Positions 45,074-56,590 of a DNA stretch of 64,000 nt are shown here, piece by piece (the first letter of the stretch is position 1; each line of letters starts with the position of its first letter). This DNA is from Combretum micranthum (Eukaryota > Streptophyta > Magnoliopsida > Myrtales > Combretaceae), in NCBI GenBank assembly GCA_024138025.1, contig JAMXBD010000575.1, forward strand, positions 124,001-188,000. Direction: 5' to 3'. The notes under the pieces are model-generated. The model was not told the DNA's origin and made no database searches. It saw nothing but the letters and a program-made list of their open reading frames with translations. The position numbers and the translations under genes were made by a program.

Positions 45074-47659
45074 ATAGTATATAAATAATAATTCTATTAT
45101 AATTACATAAGTTTTATATTATGATATTATATTTAAGTAAAGAAGAAAAATGCTATTATGATGTATAAATTACAAATTATTTTTAGAAATTATAACACGA
45201 TTAATTAATAAGCATTTGTTTAACTAAGATAAAGAAACAAGGAGAAAACAAAATAGATATATTCACACACACACCTCTCAGCTATACGAAAGAAAGGAAA
45301 GAAAAAAAAACTATCTCATAGAATTTGATTTGATTATTAGAAAGTACATGAAAAGAACTTTCCAATGCCTATTTATATGCTTAAAATAGAATTAAAATGA
45401 ATATATTCTGTCTAGTTTAAGAATAAGTGGTAAAAAATAACATTTAAAGGTCATTTAGAGTATTTTTCCTATAAAATTGAATTTTATGCGAAAATCAATA
45501 GTAAAACTAAAAATATTATGAAAAAGTTGACTTTAGAGGTCTTCATGCTAAATTGGTTACAAGTTATAATATAGTGATAGTTATTGAATTAAAAACAAAA
45601 GGAAACATATAGATGTATGTGATAATGTTTCAATTCTATAAAGAAATTAGGATTTCAAAACTTAACTTATGATAATTCAAGTATTATTAATTATTATAAT
45701 GATATAACTTAGAATTAAGTGATTGAACTTAAGAAAAATATGCTTAAGTTAGGATATAGGTTTCGACCTACACATGATATTGAGCTTACAAAGTGTAGAA
45801 TAATACAAACCATGTAAATCTTAAATAGTGTGATCATATTAATTAAAGATGCATACTTAGATTCAAGAGAAGAGAAACACAACAAAAATAAGCCTAGATA
45901 CAAGTTTCGGCTATAAAGAATCGGAAGAGTACGTGATCACTAAAATTGATAAAAGAATACATTAAACAAAGAAATAAACTTGGAATTTAAGTCATGAAGG
46001 CAAGGTACAGTAACATACCTCCTAACCACCTTAAATTAATTAGAGTAAAACTTACAAATTGAATAATTTAAGTTGATTATTAAAAAGTAAATGAAATTAG
46101 CTTTCTAACATCCATCCATATGTGATTTTTTTTCTAGTTAAAATGAGTACAATTGACCTAGTTTAAGATTATGCGAGTAAAATAGGTATTTGGTATCATT
46201 TAGGATACTTTTCCTAAAGAAACTAAGTTTATAAAGATTTTATAGTCTAACTTAAGAAAAATAAGCTTTAAAATGATTATCCATATGATAAAACCAGATT
46301 AAGAATGTGAAAATAGTGTTAGAAATATTAAAACCTGAGTTTAGGACATTTAAGCACCGATAGGATTTATTACAAAGCTATATATATGGTGATGGGTGGT
46401 TATTATTTCATTTAATAGGAGAAACAGATCAATATTTGGATTTTCCAATAGTTTTCTGCAACTTAGCAAGGATGAAAGGTGGACAACATCAACCTTATCA
46501 TATTGTTTGTGCTTGTAATGTAATTGCTCATGTGTTAACACGAACATAATTGGCTATGTGTGGGGAATTGGGTACTTGTGTGCTATTTGATGATTATTTT
46601 AGTTGATAACTTATTAAAATAAAAGTGCTCACATATTGCTTATAATTGTTGAGTTGCTGTTGTTGATGAGTGTCTATTAATTGAATGATTTCTTTAATAA
46701 ATGGACTTAATACTATCTGATTATTTAATTAAACCATCATGCATTGCACAACAGTATGGATTGCATTTGTATGGTATTCACGTCATATATTAGCTCCTTG
46801 GCTCTGTGGTGATCCTAAGTTAAAAGTGAATCTATCTCTTCAAATAGACATCATTGGGTGTCAACCCTACAGAATCTAAGCAGGCACCGAAGGATATCAC
46901 CTGATGAGAGTTAACATGAAGTGGCTAATACTTAGTGGTAAGTCTAAGTTCTAAGAAAGGAGTTGAAAAGAACTTCTTCTCCCTTACTTCAGTGGCTCTC
47001 CTAGGCATGGATTGCTGGAGCTGGTCCTTTAACTCCCAATAGACGGTGTAAATCTCTATTGGTTTAGATTTTGGTTATCTAAACTGTACATGACCCATAT
47101 GGTTAATTGTTGCATTGCATATGCCTGTTAATTATACTTGCTTGATATTTATTCTTATTATTCACTGACCTATGGTTTTTACTCACATCCCTATTGTTTT
47201 TATGTAGGAATAGTGCTTGCTGGGAATGTGTTAGGAATGTGTGAAGAGTGCTTCTTCAATAGACCTCTTGAAGTTAGAAAGTTAGTCCATGAGTAAGATG
47301 GACTTCGAATACAAATTAGATTAATTATACAATCATTTTAGATTTTGTATTATGTAGGTTAAAAATCCAATCTTAATATTTGGTAGGTAATACCGATTCT
47401 TTGCGATTCTACCAAACTGTGGGATATCGGTTTCCTATATGTATGATTAAATCATCTGAAGTAGATAAATAAGTAGAGTCTTATAATCTTTAGCTTACGA
47501 GATGGTTCTCATATTGCTGGGTGTACATGTGATATGATAACTTTAGGATAATTCTACTATACCCCTATTTGGGCCATAGCATACCCTCTATAAAAGGTAA
47601 ATATGAGAAAAACTTATTCTAGGATTAGTGTTGAGCTTGCCGTGAGCTTCTCAGTTTGG

Positions 47660-48110
47660 TGTGAATTTGTTTCCACACATAAATTTGATATTCTTAATTT
47701 TTTTTATAGAATTCCAGTCCTTAATAAAAAGCCCACAATTTGGCTTCAAAAGGGTCTGTTGTTTGCACAAGTTTTATAAATCCCATAATCCTTTCTCCTT
47801 TTTGGTCTCCAATGACTCCTCCAATTGTGCTTTATTCTTGAATAATTGTAGCATCAATGTTAAGTTTGCATTGTACAGAAGGAAATATTGTGCTTTCATG
47901 TTGCTTTGATAAATCTTTGCAAGATCTCCTCATTCAATTTGAACAAATTTCAGTATTCATTTAGTTGCCCTTTTTACTTGTAGATTATCTATCTTCATGA
48001 TGTTTGAAAGGCTTGGACACCTTCAGACGTCCTCTTTGTGCGGGATTGTGACGTTTACATCAACAAATCAGTTTGTGCCTTCAACTCATCTATAGGCTTG
48101 GCTACAAAAA
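47660..48110 (-). pseudogene. RNase H-domain remnant, N-terminal half (LINE-type)
   Basis: The minus strand at about 47690-47840 reads GGVIGDQKGERIMGF and PFEAKLWAFY, then a stop and GLEF. This matches the opening of the RNase H domain in plant LINE elements (GGVIRDxxGxWxxGF ... ELWAL). With the fragment at 41730-42068 it would form one domain split by the large LTR-like block. It has stops and no complete frame. Confidence 0.5.
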
Positions 48111-48118
48111 ATTTATTG

Positions 48119-48263
48119 AGCACCATGCGTCATTTGTTTGATAAGTGATGGATAAAATCAATAGTTTAAAGCGTTGAAATGATACATAATTTTTATAAAT
48201 TATATATATAAAAATTTATCAATAATTATATATCATTGATTATTTAACGTGGCGTATGATGCC
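48119..48263. repeat. Possible MITE
   Basis: The left end GCACCATGCGTCAT and the right end GTGGCGTATGATGC are inverse at 10 of 14 positions. They enclose about 115 bases of self-complementary AT-rich sequence with ATATATATA. No clear duplication. Confidence 0.35.
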
Positions 48264-49079
48264 GACCCAATAAGAGTATGCAATGGACACACGGGTGAGA
48301 TAGTAGTCGAATAATACCCCTTTACTAAGGATTTGATATACAAGATTACAACAGTAAATGCGCAGGAAAAAGTGTCCAAGATGGATTTTCTAAGCATAAT
48401 TAGTTAAATGGTGAGTAAGAGTTTATAGTCATCAAAGTACTCTATTGAGTAGCCTACCAATATTTATAAGTCCTTAATATGATAATACCCTAAGTTTAAG
48501 AAAATCCACCTAGTAAATTTACAAAAAACACTATGCATGATTATAATGCTCAAAAGAAATAGAATAAATAAAAGATTATGTGATTTTATCAAACCTAATA
48601 CGTCAAGCACATCCAAATCTCTTTAAAATAATATATTAATTTATATCATTACACAATAATAATATGGAACTACTCTTAACAGAATCGAAATTGAAATGAG
48701 ATAAAAGTAAAAAGTCAAACAGGAAGTTAAGTGTAGCCGAAGCAAATAAAGAACCTCCAATTATATTTTTATATATACTAAGTGGTTGAAACAATAATAA
48801 AATTGCTACTCCTTTTAATATTAGCATATCAGATGCACACACTACGCACAAAATAAAGCTATAGAGTATATATAAATGCAATGTTGATATATACAAATGC
48901 GATGATCTGAACATAAATTTTGATACCATGCAAACAAGAAATTATGATGGCCTCTAAGCATTACTAGCTTATCTCCAAATGGTATTTTTATGTATATATA
49001 TTTATTCACATCATACAATATATAAATAAAAAATAAAATATATATCTCAAAGACTTGTTACATATTTAAATATGCGCAA
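48264..49079. other. AT-rich spacer
   Basis: I see nothing coding. The 97-codon open frame on the minus strand (48636-48929) is hydrophobic by composition only. The Tat-type element's CATAC duplication starts at 49080. Confidence 0.45.
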
Positions 49080-49084
49080 CATAC

Positions 49085-49695
49085 TGTAGATGTATGGATT
49101 TCATTATAAACGCTTTAAGCCTGATTTTTTATTTAGATTTAACTCTCTAAGTTAAAGTGATAGGGCTTAGAGAGTTAGGTCCAATTATATTGGGATGATC
49201 ATGAGAGAATTGACATGGTAGGCATAGAGTAGGGCTCATTGGAATTGGCTTGCCCAATTCTAACCTTTCTCAAATTGGCCCACACACATTACAAATGAAG
49301 GCTTCAATGAGCCTGGGTTCACAAGGGAGCCCACATCCACATCCATATCCACTTTGAGAAGGACTCATCTTAGCTATTGGTCGTTTGTCTCATCTGACCG
49401 ACGACATCAACAGCTAGATTTTCTATAAATACTCTTAGTCTTTACCTCATTTGGATAGGAGAAATCTTAGATAAACGCTGTCGTGTTGTCGGATTTCCGC
49501 CCTAGTGAATCAAACACTTGATTTACTCAAGAACATACACAAATTCGTAGTACTTAGTGACGTTAATGCTCTTTAGCTCCCTCACCTTTCACACGTGTGT
49601 TAAAGGCCTATTGAGACTCCCTCACCTGTCACACGTGTAGCGTGATAGTCACACTGCATGCTCGTGATTGTTGCATCCAGAATCATACCCACACA
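49085..49695 (+). repeat. Tat-type 5' LTR
   Basis: A 611-bp LTR, collinear with 61489-62142 except for a deletion of about 45 bases near 49630. Shared landmarks include CATGAGAGAATTGACATGGT, CCACATCCACATCCATATCC and GTTGCATCC. It runs to ACACA at 49695. Confidence 0.88.
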
Positions 49696-49716
49696 TTTTT
49701 TGCGACTCCACTGGAG
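49696..49716 (+). other. tRNA-Arg-like primer-binding site
   Basis: After a T-run, TGCGACTCCACTGGAG matches the plant Tat/Ogre-type site apart from one missing G. The choice of tRNA is from memory of that lineage. Confidence 0.6.
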
Positions 49717-49736
49717 AAAGGGAAATTGACACTTGC

Positions 49737-50269
49737 ATGATGGCACCTCCAAGAAAGAGACCTACCAATCTTACCGAAAGTACGAATCAAGAACTTAATG
49801 CTAATCCCGAGGCTGTTGAACATGACATGCTAACACTTGAGGATATGAACCAACCTACTGGTACTTAAATTGATAATGCTGCGATCTTGCGCGCTGTGCA
49901 AGAAAATACCAAGCAAGTCAATCAATCATGCAAGAGTCCACTAGACAATTCCAACAATTCATGATAATGTTTGCTCAGTATTGCCTGGTATAGCTGCTAT
50001 TGTTGCCGTGCAACAACGTACTTCTTAGGAACCTCAAGCTCCTCAAGCACTTCAACATGCTAATCCTACTTCTATTCTTGAATAAGATCTTACCAGAGTT
50101 GGAGAGCAAATCCTTCTATTGGAGCCTATTATTACACAACCGCTTGTACCTCAAGTAATGAATACAGGAATTCAACTTGGAGCACCATTAGCCTCCCAGC
50201 CTGCATTACATGCTTAAGGCTACACCACAAACTGTCATTGGTGGACCTACTGTTCAACCTAATGCAACT
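49737..50269 (+). pseudogene. Tat-type gag N-terminal part, interrupted
   Basis: The gag start is the ATG at 49737 or 49740 (MAPPRKRPTNLTES). A TAA at 49866-49868 ends the frame after about 43 codons, and further stops break the low-complexity Pro/Gln-rich region to about 50269. The capsid part continues in the next open frame. Confidence 0.6.
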
Positions 50270-51456
50270 CCACTCCAAACAGCCACTCTAACTACACAGT
50301 TGAAGTTACTATTTCAACTCATAAAGGTACTTTTGTCACGAAGGAAGATCCAGACTTGTACTTGAGGGAAATACAAGCTAAGTTTAATGTGGGAGTATTG
50401 GATCTCAAGCTCCCATACAATCAACGTATTGCTGCTAAGCCATATCCTCAAGACTACGTGAGTCCCAAATTCATGTTATTCAATGGTAAGAAGGGAAGTG
50501 CCAAGGAACATTTGTTGAAGTTCATTGAAACGTTAGAGGTTTATGGATTTAATGATGATTTGAAGTTAAAAGAATTTTCTAAGTCCCTTAAAGAGAAAGC
50601 GTACACCTGGTACGTCAATCTCCCCTCTGGATCTGTAGATTCATGGGCAACCATGTGCAAGATGTTCCTAGAGATTTTCTTCTCCACGCAGGAACGGGTG
50701 ACCTTGACTGATATGGGAAGGATTCGTCAAAAACCCAAAGAAGACTTAATGGATTATATTGAGCTCTTCAGGGAGCATTCACTGGACATTCAAGACATAT
50801 GTGATGAAAGAGAGCTAGTGAAAATTTATATCCAAGGCATGTTCACCGAGTATACGGTGCATTTGGAAAATCTCTCCTTAGCCTCATTCTCTACTTTGGT
50901 TGAGAATGCACGAAGGACCAATAATTCGGTTGCACGACAAAGAGGAGGAAGTGCTAAGTTTAACAAGAGAGAACTATCGGTGAATCTGGCTCAGAGTGAA
51001 GATTCCAAAGAGGGGAAGAAACTAAGAGTTGAGAAGCCCAAGGGTGAGAGGACAAAAGAAGCACAAACTTATCCTTGCTCAATGGAAAAGGTGTATGCTG
51101 TGCTAGATCAGTGGTTGAGAGATGGAAATCTCAAACTCCCAAGAGTAGAACGTTTGCCAACTCAGGAAGAAAAAAATAATCCTAAATTTTGTAGATTTCA
51201 CAGGATTGTGGGACATCCTACTAGGGATTTTTTTACTTTAAAGAGGATCTTTAATGAAAGAGTTGAGAATGGTGAACTTATCATCGAGAATAATGATGTC
51301 AGGAATAATCCACTTCCAGCTTATGGCAATCAGCGTGGTGCTGTGGATGCCATTACCCATGATCCTGTTATAATGGAGTCAATAGATACACATCTAGTTA
51401 GGGGACATGAAGAAAATGACAATACACTCAAAATGATAATGTCATCTTTACTTTAA
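50270..51456 (+). CDS. Tat-type gag capsid region, long open frame
   Basis: The frame is open from about 50270 to TAA at 51454-51456. It contains the retrotransposon gag helices (KFMLFNGKKGSAKEHLLKF, WYVNLPSGSVDSW, FSTQERVTLTDMGRI, YIELFREHSLDIQDI) and then a basic, charged stretch. Near its end, FCRFHRIVGHPTRDF follows the Tat-type knuckle layout CxxHxxxxHPTxxC, with Phe for the last Cys. Gag would form the particle that packages element RNA. The first visible start is a TTG at 50356; the real start is upstream at 49737, behind stops. This is the best-kept part of the element. Confidence 0.8.
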
Positions 51457-51986
51457 TGAAGACTTCAAATTTTAAGAATTTCTTTGATCTCCTTGGACGT
51501 GATGATCATGCACGATTTGCAACAACGACTGTACTTAACCAAATTGCACAAGGTCATTATAGCAAATGCGACATAGTTCAACCTAAGAAAGGAGTGGTCT
51601 CTACAAGGGATTATGCAATTACATTTACTAGAACTGATGCGCACTTGAAGAACTTCAATCACAATCGTCCTTTGTATGTAGAGAGTGTACTCAATGGTTA
51701 CCCCATCAAGAGGACATTTATCGATAATGGATCTTCACTCAATATCATGCCCATGTCTACTTTCAAAGTTACAAGAATAGATATCCGATACTTGATCAAG
51801 CATCCCATCGTAGTGAACCGTTTTATCGAATCTTCTACAATGACAATGGGTTATGTCAAAGTAAGTTTTAAAGTTGGGCTCATTCATAGCCTCGCTACAT
51901 TTCATGTAGTTGATGCATCGGTGTCCTACCACCTTCTCATAGGAATGACATGGCTGCACGAATACAACATAATGCCCTCAACATAG
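51456..51986 (+). CDS. Tat-type aspartic protease region
   Basis: An open frame overlaps the gag stop by one base (AATGA-type junction). It reads RPLYVESVLNGYPIKRTFID, with NGSSLNIMPM as the active-site loop, then VSYHLLIGMTWLHEY, the second protease signature. The loop is DNGSS, an accepted plant variant of DTGSS. In a complete element this would continue into reverse transcriptase; here it ends at TAG (51984-51986). Confidence 0.7.
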   Translation: MKTSNFKNFFDLLGRDDHARFATTTVLNQIAQGHYSKCDIVQPKKGVVSTRDYAITFTRTDAHLKNFNHNRPLYVESVLNGYPIKRTFIDNGSSLNIMPMSTFKVTRIDIRYLIKHPIVVNRFIESSTMTMGYVKVSFKVGLIHSLATFHVVDASVSYHLLIGMTWLHEYNIMPST

Positions 51987-51995
51987 CATTAGTGC

Positions 51996-52214
51996 ATGAA
52001 AGGTCATTGGAGTAGAAGCGATATCCTAATCCATAATGAACTCCACCTTGTTGAAGCTACCGTTTTCTATGAACATGAAAATGAAGCAGATATGACTTTA
52101 GTGGAATCCCATGTGGAATCACTACCTATAGGAAAAGAAATTAAGACTCGAGAATTTAAAAAGAGAAAGAAGCGTGGTTATCGTGGAGGTGTAAAGAAAC
52201 ACAAGAAGGCTTAG
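51996..52214 (+). pseudogene. Remnant after protease with basic tail
   Basis: A 72-codon frame begins ten bases after the protease stop. It is polar, then strongly basic at the end (KKRKKRGYRGGVKKHKKA). It resembles the spacer between protease and RT in Tat polyproteins, after which no RT follows. Unrecognised otherwise. Confidence 0.4.
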
Positions 52215-53950
52215 GGTAGTATGGAAATGCAAAGCATTGCATGAATTGAAGAAAGAGCTGTTTATAACCAAGAGTGTTATCATCATATCTCACTCATTTC
52301 CTTTTTGTTTCTATGTAAACAAAGCGTTAGATGCTTTTACCTAATGAATGAGTTGTATTACTCAATCAATGAGTATTGTTCGTGAAAATATGATGGTGTA
52401 ATCACTTGTATTCCTTTTCATCGCTATTGCCGCTGCAAAGTAAGAAACTAATCTTCTTAGTGCGTAAAGCTAGTTTAAAAAAAAAAGAAAAAAAAAGAGA
52501 TTGATAGTAGATTGAGTAAGATTACCATTTAGTAATGAAAGAAAAACAATAACAAATATAACATGTGATTTAAACATCGTTGCTGATAGGTTAGAGCTTA
52601 GCTCCTAGACGCATGATGTTGATAGCTCATTACCACTTTTTTTTCCTGGTATTTCTAGTTGCTAAGTAGTGGAGATAATTTCCTTGATAAGCTCCATAGA
52701 GCCAATTAATCCTTGGCACATGGTGTTCTACACGAGTACTATGTAGTCGAGCAGTGGGACATGCTCCCTTGAATAATAAAAATTTATCGATAACAAACGC
52801 TATCGCAGCATGAGTGCGATTGATAACAAATATTACTGTTGCTACATGAGCGCGATTGATAACAAATATTACTATTGCTGCATGAGTGCGATTGATAACA
52901 AATGTTACTATCGTTGCATGAGTGTGATTGGTAAAATTGCTACCGTCGCTGCATGAGCGCGATTGATAATGGATGCTACTATCGCTGCATAGGCGTGAAT
53001 GGTCATTTTCCTTAAATGGATTGTCTAAACATCATCGCGAAGAAGTAGCAGTACTACTTCAGTATTACTTCAATGCACACGATAATGTAAAGAGTCCACT
53101 CATCTTTTGTATTATATAATATTGCTACTTGGTTGAAGCTTTGCTCCTAAGCGCATATGGTCATAAAGACGGAAGGAACGAGTGGATGTCTATTACGACT
53201 CAATAAATTCTATGTGCAATGCACATTTGTGGTGCTCAAAGCACAAAATGTTTATTTGCGTGTGATCATCACTTATGCGAGAATGCATGAAGTTCATTTG
53301 TGCAATATGTTCAAAACATATACGTGCATGTGATACTAGATTGCTCATGATGCTACATCGCTCTTATATAATTCTACTACAATTAGTCAATTAAAAGTAC
53401 ATGCATAAAAATAATGTTTGTCTTCAAACAAAGTCGATATGTTCCTTCAAGATATTGCAATGATGGCTCGATCAAGTTCAAAGGAGCGTAGGGCACAACA
53501 TCCAAACTTGAGTAAAAGAAAAAAATATCGCATGCACTATGAGCTGTGACAAGCATAGGTGCTAGATTTATACAAAGCAAGTGAGGCAATGATATGTTAC
53601 AAAGTCTTAAGGAGCGCTAGTATATGATTCATTATATATGCTAATTCATACTTTGAATAAAACCATCAATCATTATCCATATTATCGAAGTGAATGTCCC
53701 CGAGTGCCATTTTCCAAAACACGGCATGTGCATCAACAATTTATCTCCTACCATCTAATTTTCTAACAAAGTCAATGATACATACCAAATAGTTATCTAT
53801 TTTGAAGTATTTATTTATTACGATATCATTCATCTACACGATATCAAAATGTAGGCAAATCAAAACCACATAACTTACAGGAGGCACAGTAGCTAAGCAC
53901 AACATGATCAACATTTCCAAATTTTGGCAAAGGGAAAAATCTGGGGTCTC
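52215..53950. other. Non-coding internal region of the Tat-type element
   Basis: Where RT and integrase would be expected there is no such similarity in any frame I checked. The stretch holds the 36-bp tandem array (52783-53011) and AT-rich sequence. It lies between the gag-protease part and the gene-fragment cargo. Confidence 0.5.
52783..53011. repeat. 36-bp tandem repeat, about six copies
   Basis: The unit contains GCATGAGTGCGATTGATAAC followed by AAATATTACTATTGCT. Five full copies and one partial lie head to tail; one unit is 35 bases. Since 36 is a multiple of three, the first three units keep one frame, starting at the ATG near 52811 and repeating MSAIDNK. Later units break it, so it is probably not coding. 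Such arrays are common in Tat/Ogre internal regions. Confidence 0.85.
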
Positions 53951-53957
53951 CAATAAG

Positions 53958-54190
53958 CTAGCCTACCACTCGTACACAAGTTTCAAAACCAGATACCTTA
54001 TCTTCAATTTTCAACAATTCGATCCTAAAAATCCTCAACCTAGCAGCTACATAAAATTTTAAGGCATTGCCACCATAGGCCATTGGTTCACCTAATTCAC
54101 ATTGTGGGACAAGAGCTGCAACACGATTTACCACAATAACTTCTACGAAACCACTTCTAGTTAGTGTATCAATTGCACTGAGCAAATTTT
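53958..54190 (-). pseudogene. RecA-homolog gene fragment (organellar type), exon-skipped
   Basis: The minus strand reads AIDTLTRSGFVEVIVVNRVA and ALVPQCELGEP, matching the Walker B region of plant organelle RecA (DTLIRSGSVDVIVVDSVAAL). It then jumps directly to YGGNALKFYVAARLRIFRIE, some 55 residues further on in the family. Walker B Asp is replaced by Asn. The clean jump between two coding blocks, with no intron, fits a copy made from a spliced RNA that skipped exons, or an internal deletion. The frame ends at TAG. RecA drives DNA strand exchange in organelles; this piece cannot. Confidence 0.65.
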
Positions 54191-54359
54191 CAGTAGAACT
54201 TGGATAGAAAAGAGAAGATTTTTTTTTTTTTTTGACTCAATAGCAGCAGCTAGGATTAGTAAAGGAAAAGGCAGCTAGAAGAATCTATGTTCGTGGTTTT
54301 TGACTCATCCATGAGCTTAGAATTAATCAGACACATGCTTCATACACCAAAATAGATAA

Positions 54360-55030
54360 CCTACGAGACTTCGGGATGAGATGGACACTAAATGAAAAAA
54401 ATGCCAGCATTAGAAAGGCATCTGTTATTTCATTGCAAAATTTGTATGAGGAGGATGATAATGTGCCCACCCTTAGGCTGTTCATCAAGAGGGTTTCCAA
54501 CTGAATGATTGAACTTGCAGACAACATTGATATATTTGTAGCTGTGTGCCGTTTGTGTGCTATAGGACTCATGAAACAGCTTTTAAGGCATCAGCTGTTA
54601 CCGGATGATGACTTAGGTCCTTTGTATGATTTGCTTATAGATGAACCTGCAGATTTCAAACATGCTATTGGTGCAAATGTGTATGATCATTTGATTGCTC
54701 AAACGTTTAACAACTCCCAAACAGGCTCCAAAAGAAATCATAAAGGGACATCTAAGGTCCATATTGGTAGAATGTTGCAGATCTTAAGGGAATTTTCTAG
54801 TGATCAGATTCTAAGTACATATGTCATTGATAATGTGTGAGAATATATGACGGCCATGAAGGACTGGAAATGCACTGTATCCATGCTGTTGGACGAAAAT
54901 CCATCTATTGAACTTACTAATGAGGATGCAACTAACCTAGCACGGCTTCTTTGTGCATCTATCAAGAAAGCTGTGGGAAGAGGATTGTTCCTGCCACAGA
55001 CAATCGAAAGATATATTATAGCCACATATG
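54360..55030 (+). pseudogene. Cohesin subunit SCC3 (SA/STAG) gene fragment
   Basis: About 220 residues match plant SCC3: WTLNEKNASIRKASVISLQN, MIELADNIDIFVAVC, KQLLRHQLLPDDDLGPLYDL, IGRMLQILREFSSDQIL and YMTAMKDWKCTVSMLLDENP. SCC3 is the HEAT-repeat subunit of cohesin. The copy has TGA for Arg at 54502-54504, TGA for Trp at 54838-54840, a 9-base in-place duplication near 54550 (VCRLC) and a lost base near 54976 that shifts KKAVGER. No intron-like gap occurs across 670 bases. The rest of SCC3, over 800 residues, is absent. Confidence 0.8.
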
Positions 55031-56590
55031 TAATAGAATGGTTGATCTCGGGTGTTTTTTTTTTTTGAAGAAGACACCTGATACCCATCCAACCAGCTAT
55101 AATAATCCATTACAGGATTTTCTGCTCCAGATATGAGTTCTTGAACTTGTATTGGAAAAAAATTAAAACCAGGTGGGGGTTCAGGACGTCTGACTTATCG
55201 ACTCACTGGACTTTTCTTATAACCACTTGAAAGCTGAAGAAAACTGGACTCATAATAAAAGGCAGAAAATATTCTTCTCACTCAAAATGAGCTGTTGTCA
55301 TTACAGAGGTCACGAGTGACAAAGAAGATGAAACCCCACCAGCTAGAAGCTCAACATATTGATGAACAAGACTCAATAGTGGCTGACTCGGCTAGTTAGA
55401 GCTTGAAAGCAACCAATCTATGAGTATAATCACCACAAAACAAGCTATGAACACAAAGAAATGTAGAGCTTCGGAGGTGGGATTTATTAATTCTTTTTCA
55501 ATGGCTGTTTTATACAAAGAGAGACAAAGAAAATCGGTTTTTGATATGTTTCATGGAGCTATATACTAAAAATAAAAAGGAAAAAGAGAGGAGAAATATG
55601 TTAGATGAAGAAGGAAGGCTCAGGTGCAAATGACACAAGGATTGGTTTGAGAGAAATAAAAAAAAGTGTCCTATGTGCTGCTGCAAGGAACATGGCCTGT
55701 GTGTATTGATATGGGATGAGAATTCAAGAAAAAGAGAAAAGAAATGGAAAATGGGTGTCTTGTGTGTACCCAAATAAGACAAGAAGGCCAGAAAAAGAGA
55801 GAAAATGAAATGAGGAAGAAGGCATTCACGTATAAGATAAGGAAGGCAGAAAAATGAATAAAAAGGATGTCTTGTTTACTAAAATAGCGCAAACATTGCC
55901 TTGTCCTATACCGGAATAAAGCAAATATTGCCTTATGTTGTGTTGTACTAGAGCTATTAAATAGTAACACCTGTTTTTATTGATATGTGTGTGTATGTAC
56001 GGGACACATGAAGAAGCATAGGACAAGACAATTAGCGAACGATCATGATTTATTGGCGGAGATTTGATCAAGAATGTTTTGACCATTGCATCGATATTGT
56101 ACAAGCTATACACATATATATACTTGCAATAAGAGCTTGATGGTATAATTCACTTAAAATCAAAGTTGCAATGTATAACAAAATGGTCGATCACCAGATG
56201 CATGACCATACATGTTATGCATCATATATTTTGGCGGAGTATTGAATCCAGTAACTTGTCTAGGTAAAATATTTTGAGGTAGGTCAGGCCCCATGGCTAT
56301 ATCCTGCATGTTTCTGACCATTGGGATTGGTGCAAGCTTTGGTTGTTGAGGACTCGACCTTAGACTTTTCTTATTAGCATGATACTGATATTCATTTCCT
56401 TATTAGCATTATAGATTTATGAGATAAAAAAAAAAAAAAAACTGTGACCCCATAGTCTCAAGACTGCAGGTTCTGCAACTGAGTCACATCAGTCTCAGTT
56501 AAATACAATTGAAAATGAAGAACAAAGGTTTAATCCGTTTAGACAGTTCCTAGATCTCATATTGAGGAGGTGGACATCAGGATAGAGTAT
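55031..56590. other. Cargo region of the Tat-type element, no recognised gene
   Basis: Sequence between the SCC3 and PPR fragments. Open frames at 55510-56113 on the minus strand are low-complexity (Phe/Ser-rich) and not convincing. A segment near 55310-55350 reads EVTSDKEDETPPARSS and could be another captured exon, but I cannot place it. An A-run lies at 56426-56441. Confidence 0.35.

Larger units (their letters stand above)
42069..47527. mobile_element. Giant LTR-like block (about 5.5 kb), related to the 9578-13347 LTR
   Basis: The left end TGTAGACACCC and right end GGGTGTACA are inverted relatives. It is AT-rich and non-coding. It shares the TCGCGTAA/TCGCATAA words and a similar closing segment (GTTGCATTGCATATG, TTATTCACTGA, a T-rich stretch then AGGAATAG) with the LTR at 9578-13347. 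The right limit is uncertain: there is no 5-bp duplication at these ends (TGCCC left, TGTGA right). An 8-bp AGCTTGCC repeat at 42060 and 47634 could instead mark an end near 47633. Halves of an RNase H remnant flank it, supporting an insertion. Confidence 0.5.

Noticed and set aside
48636..48929. 97-codon minus-strand frame as a membrane-protein gene
   Set aside because: Hydrophobic by AT-rich composition only, without start context, splice logic or similarity.
50356..50358. TTG taken as gag start
   Set aside because: The frame is open upstream to about 50270 and the gag start typical of the lineage is the ATG at 49737-49742.
52783..53011. CRISPR-like array
   Set aside because: The repeats are contiguous with no unique spacers, in a plant nuclear retroelement. 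It is a plain tandem repeat.
53958..54190. Bacterial contamination or horizontal transfer as source of RecA similarity
   Set aside because: The wording matches plant organelle RecA, it is surrounded by other plant gene pieces, and it lies inside a plant retrotransposon.
55510..56113. Three overlapping Phe/Ser-rich minus-strand frames
   Set aside because: Purine-rich spacer read on the opposite strand gives hydrophobic low-complexity peptides; no domain and no consistent frame.
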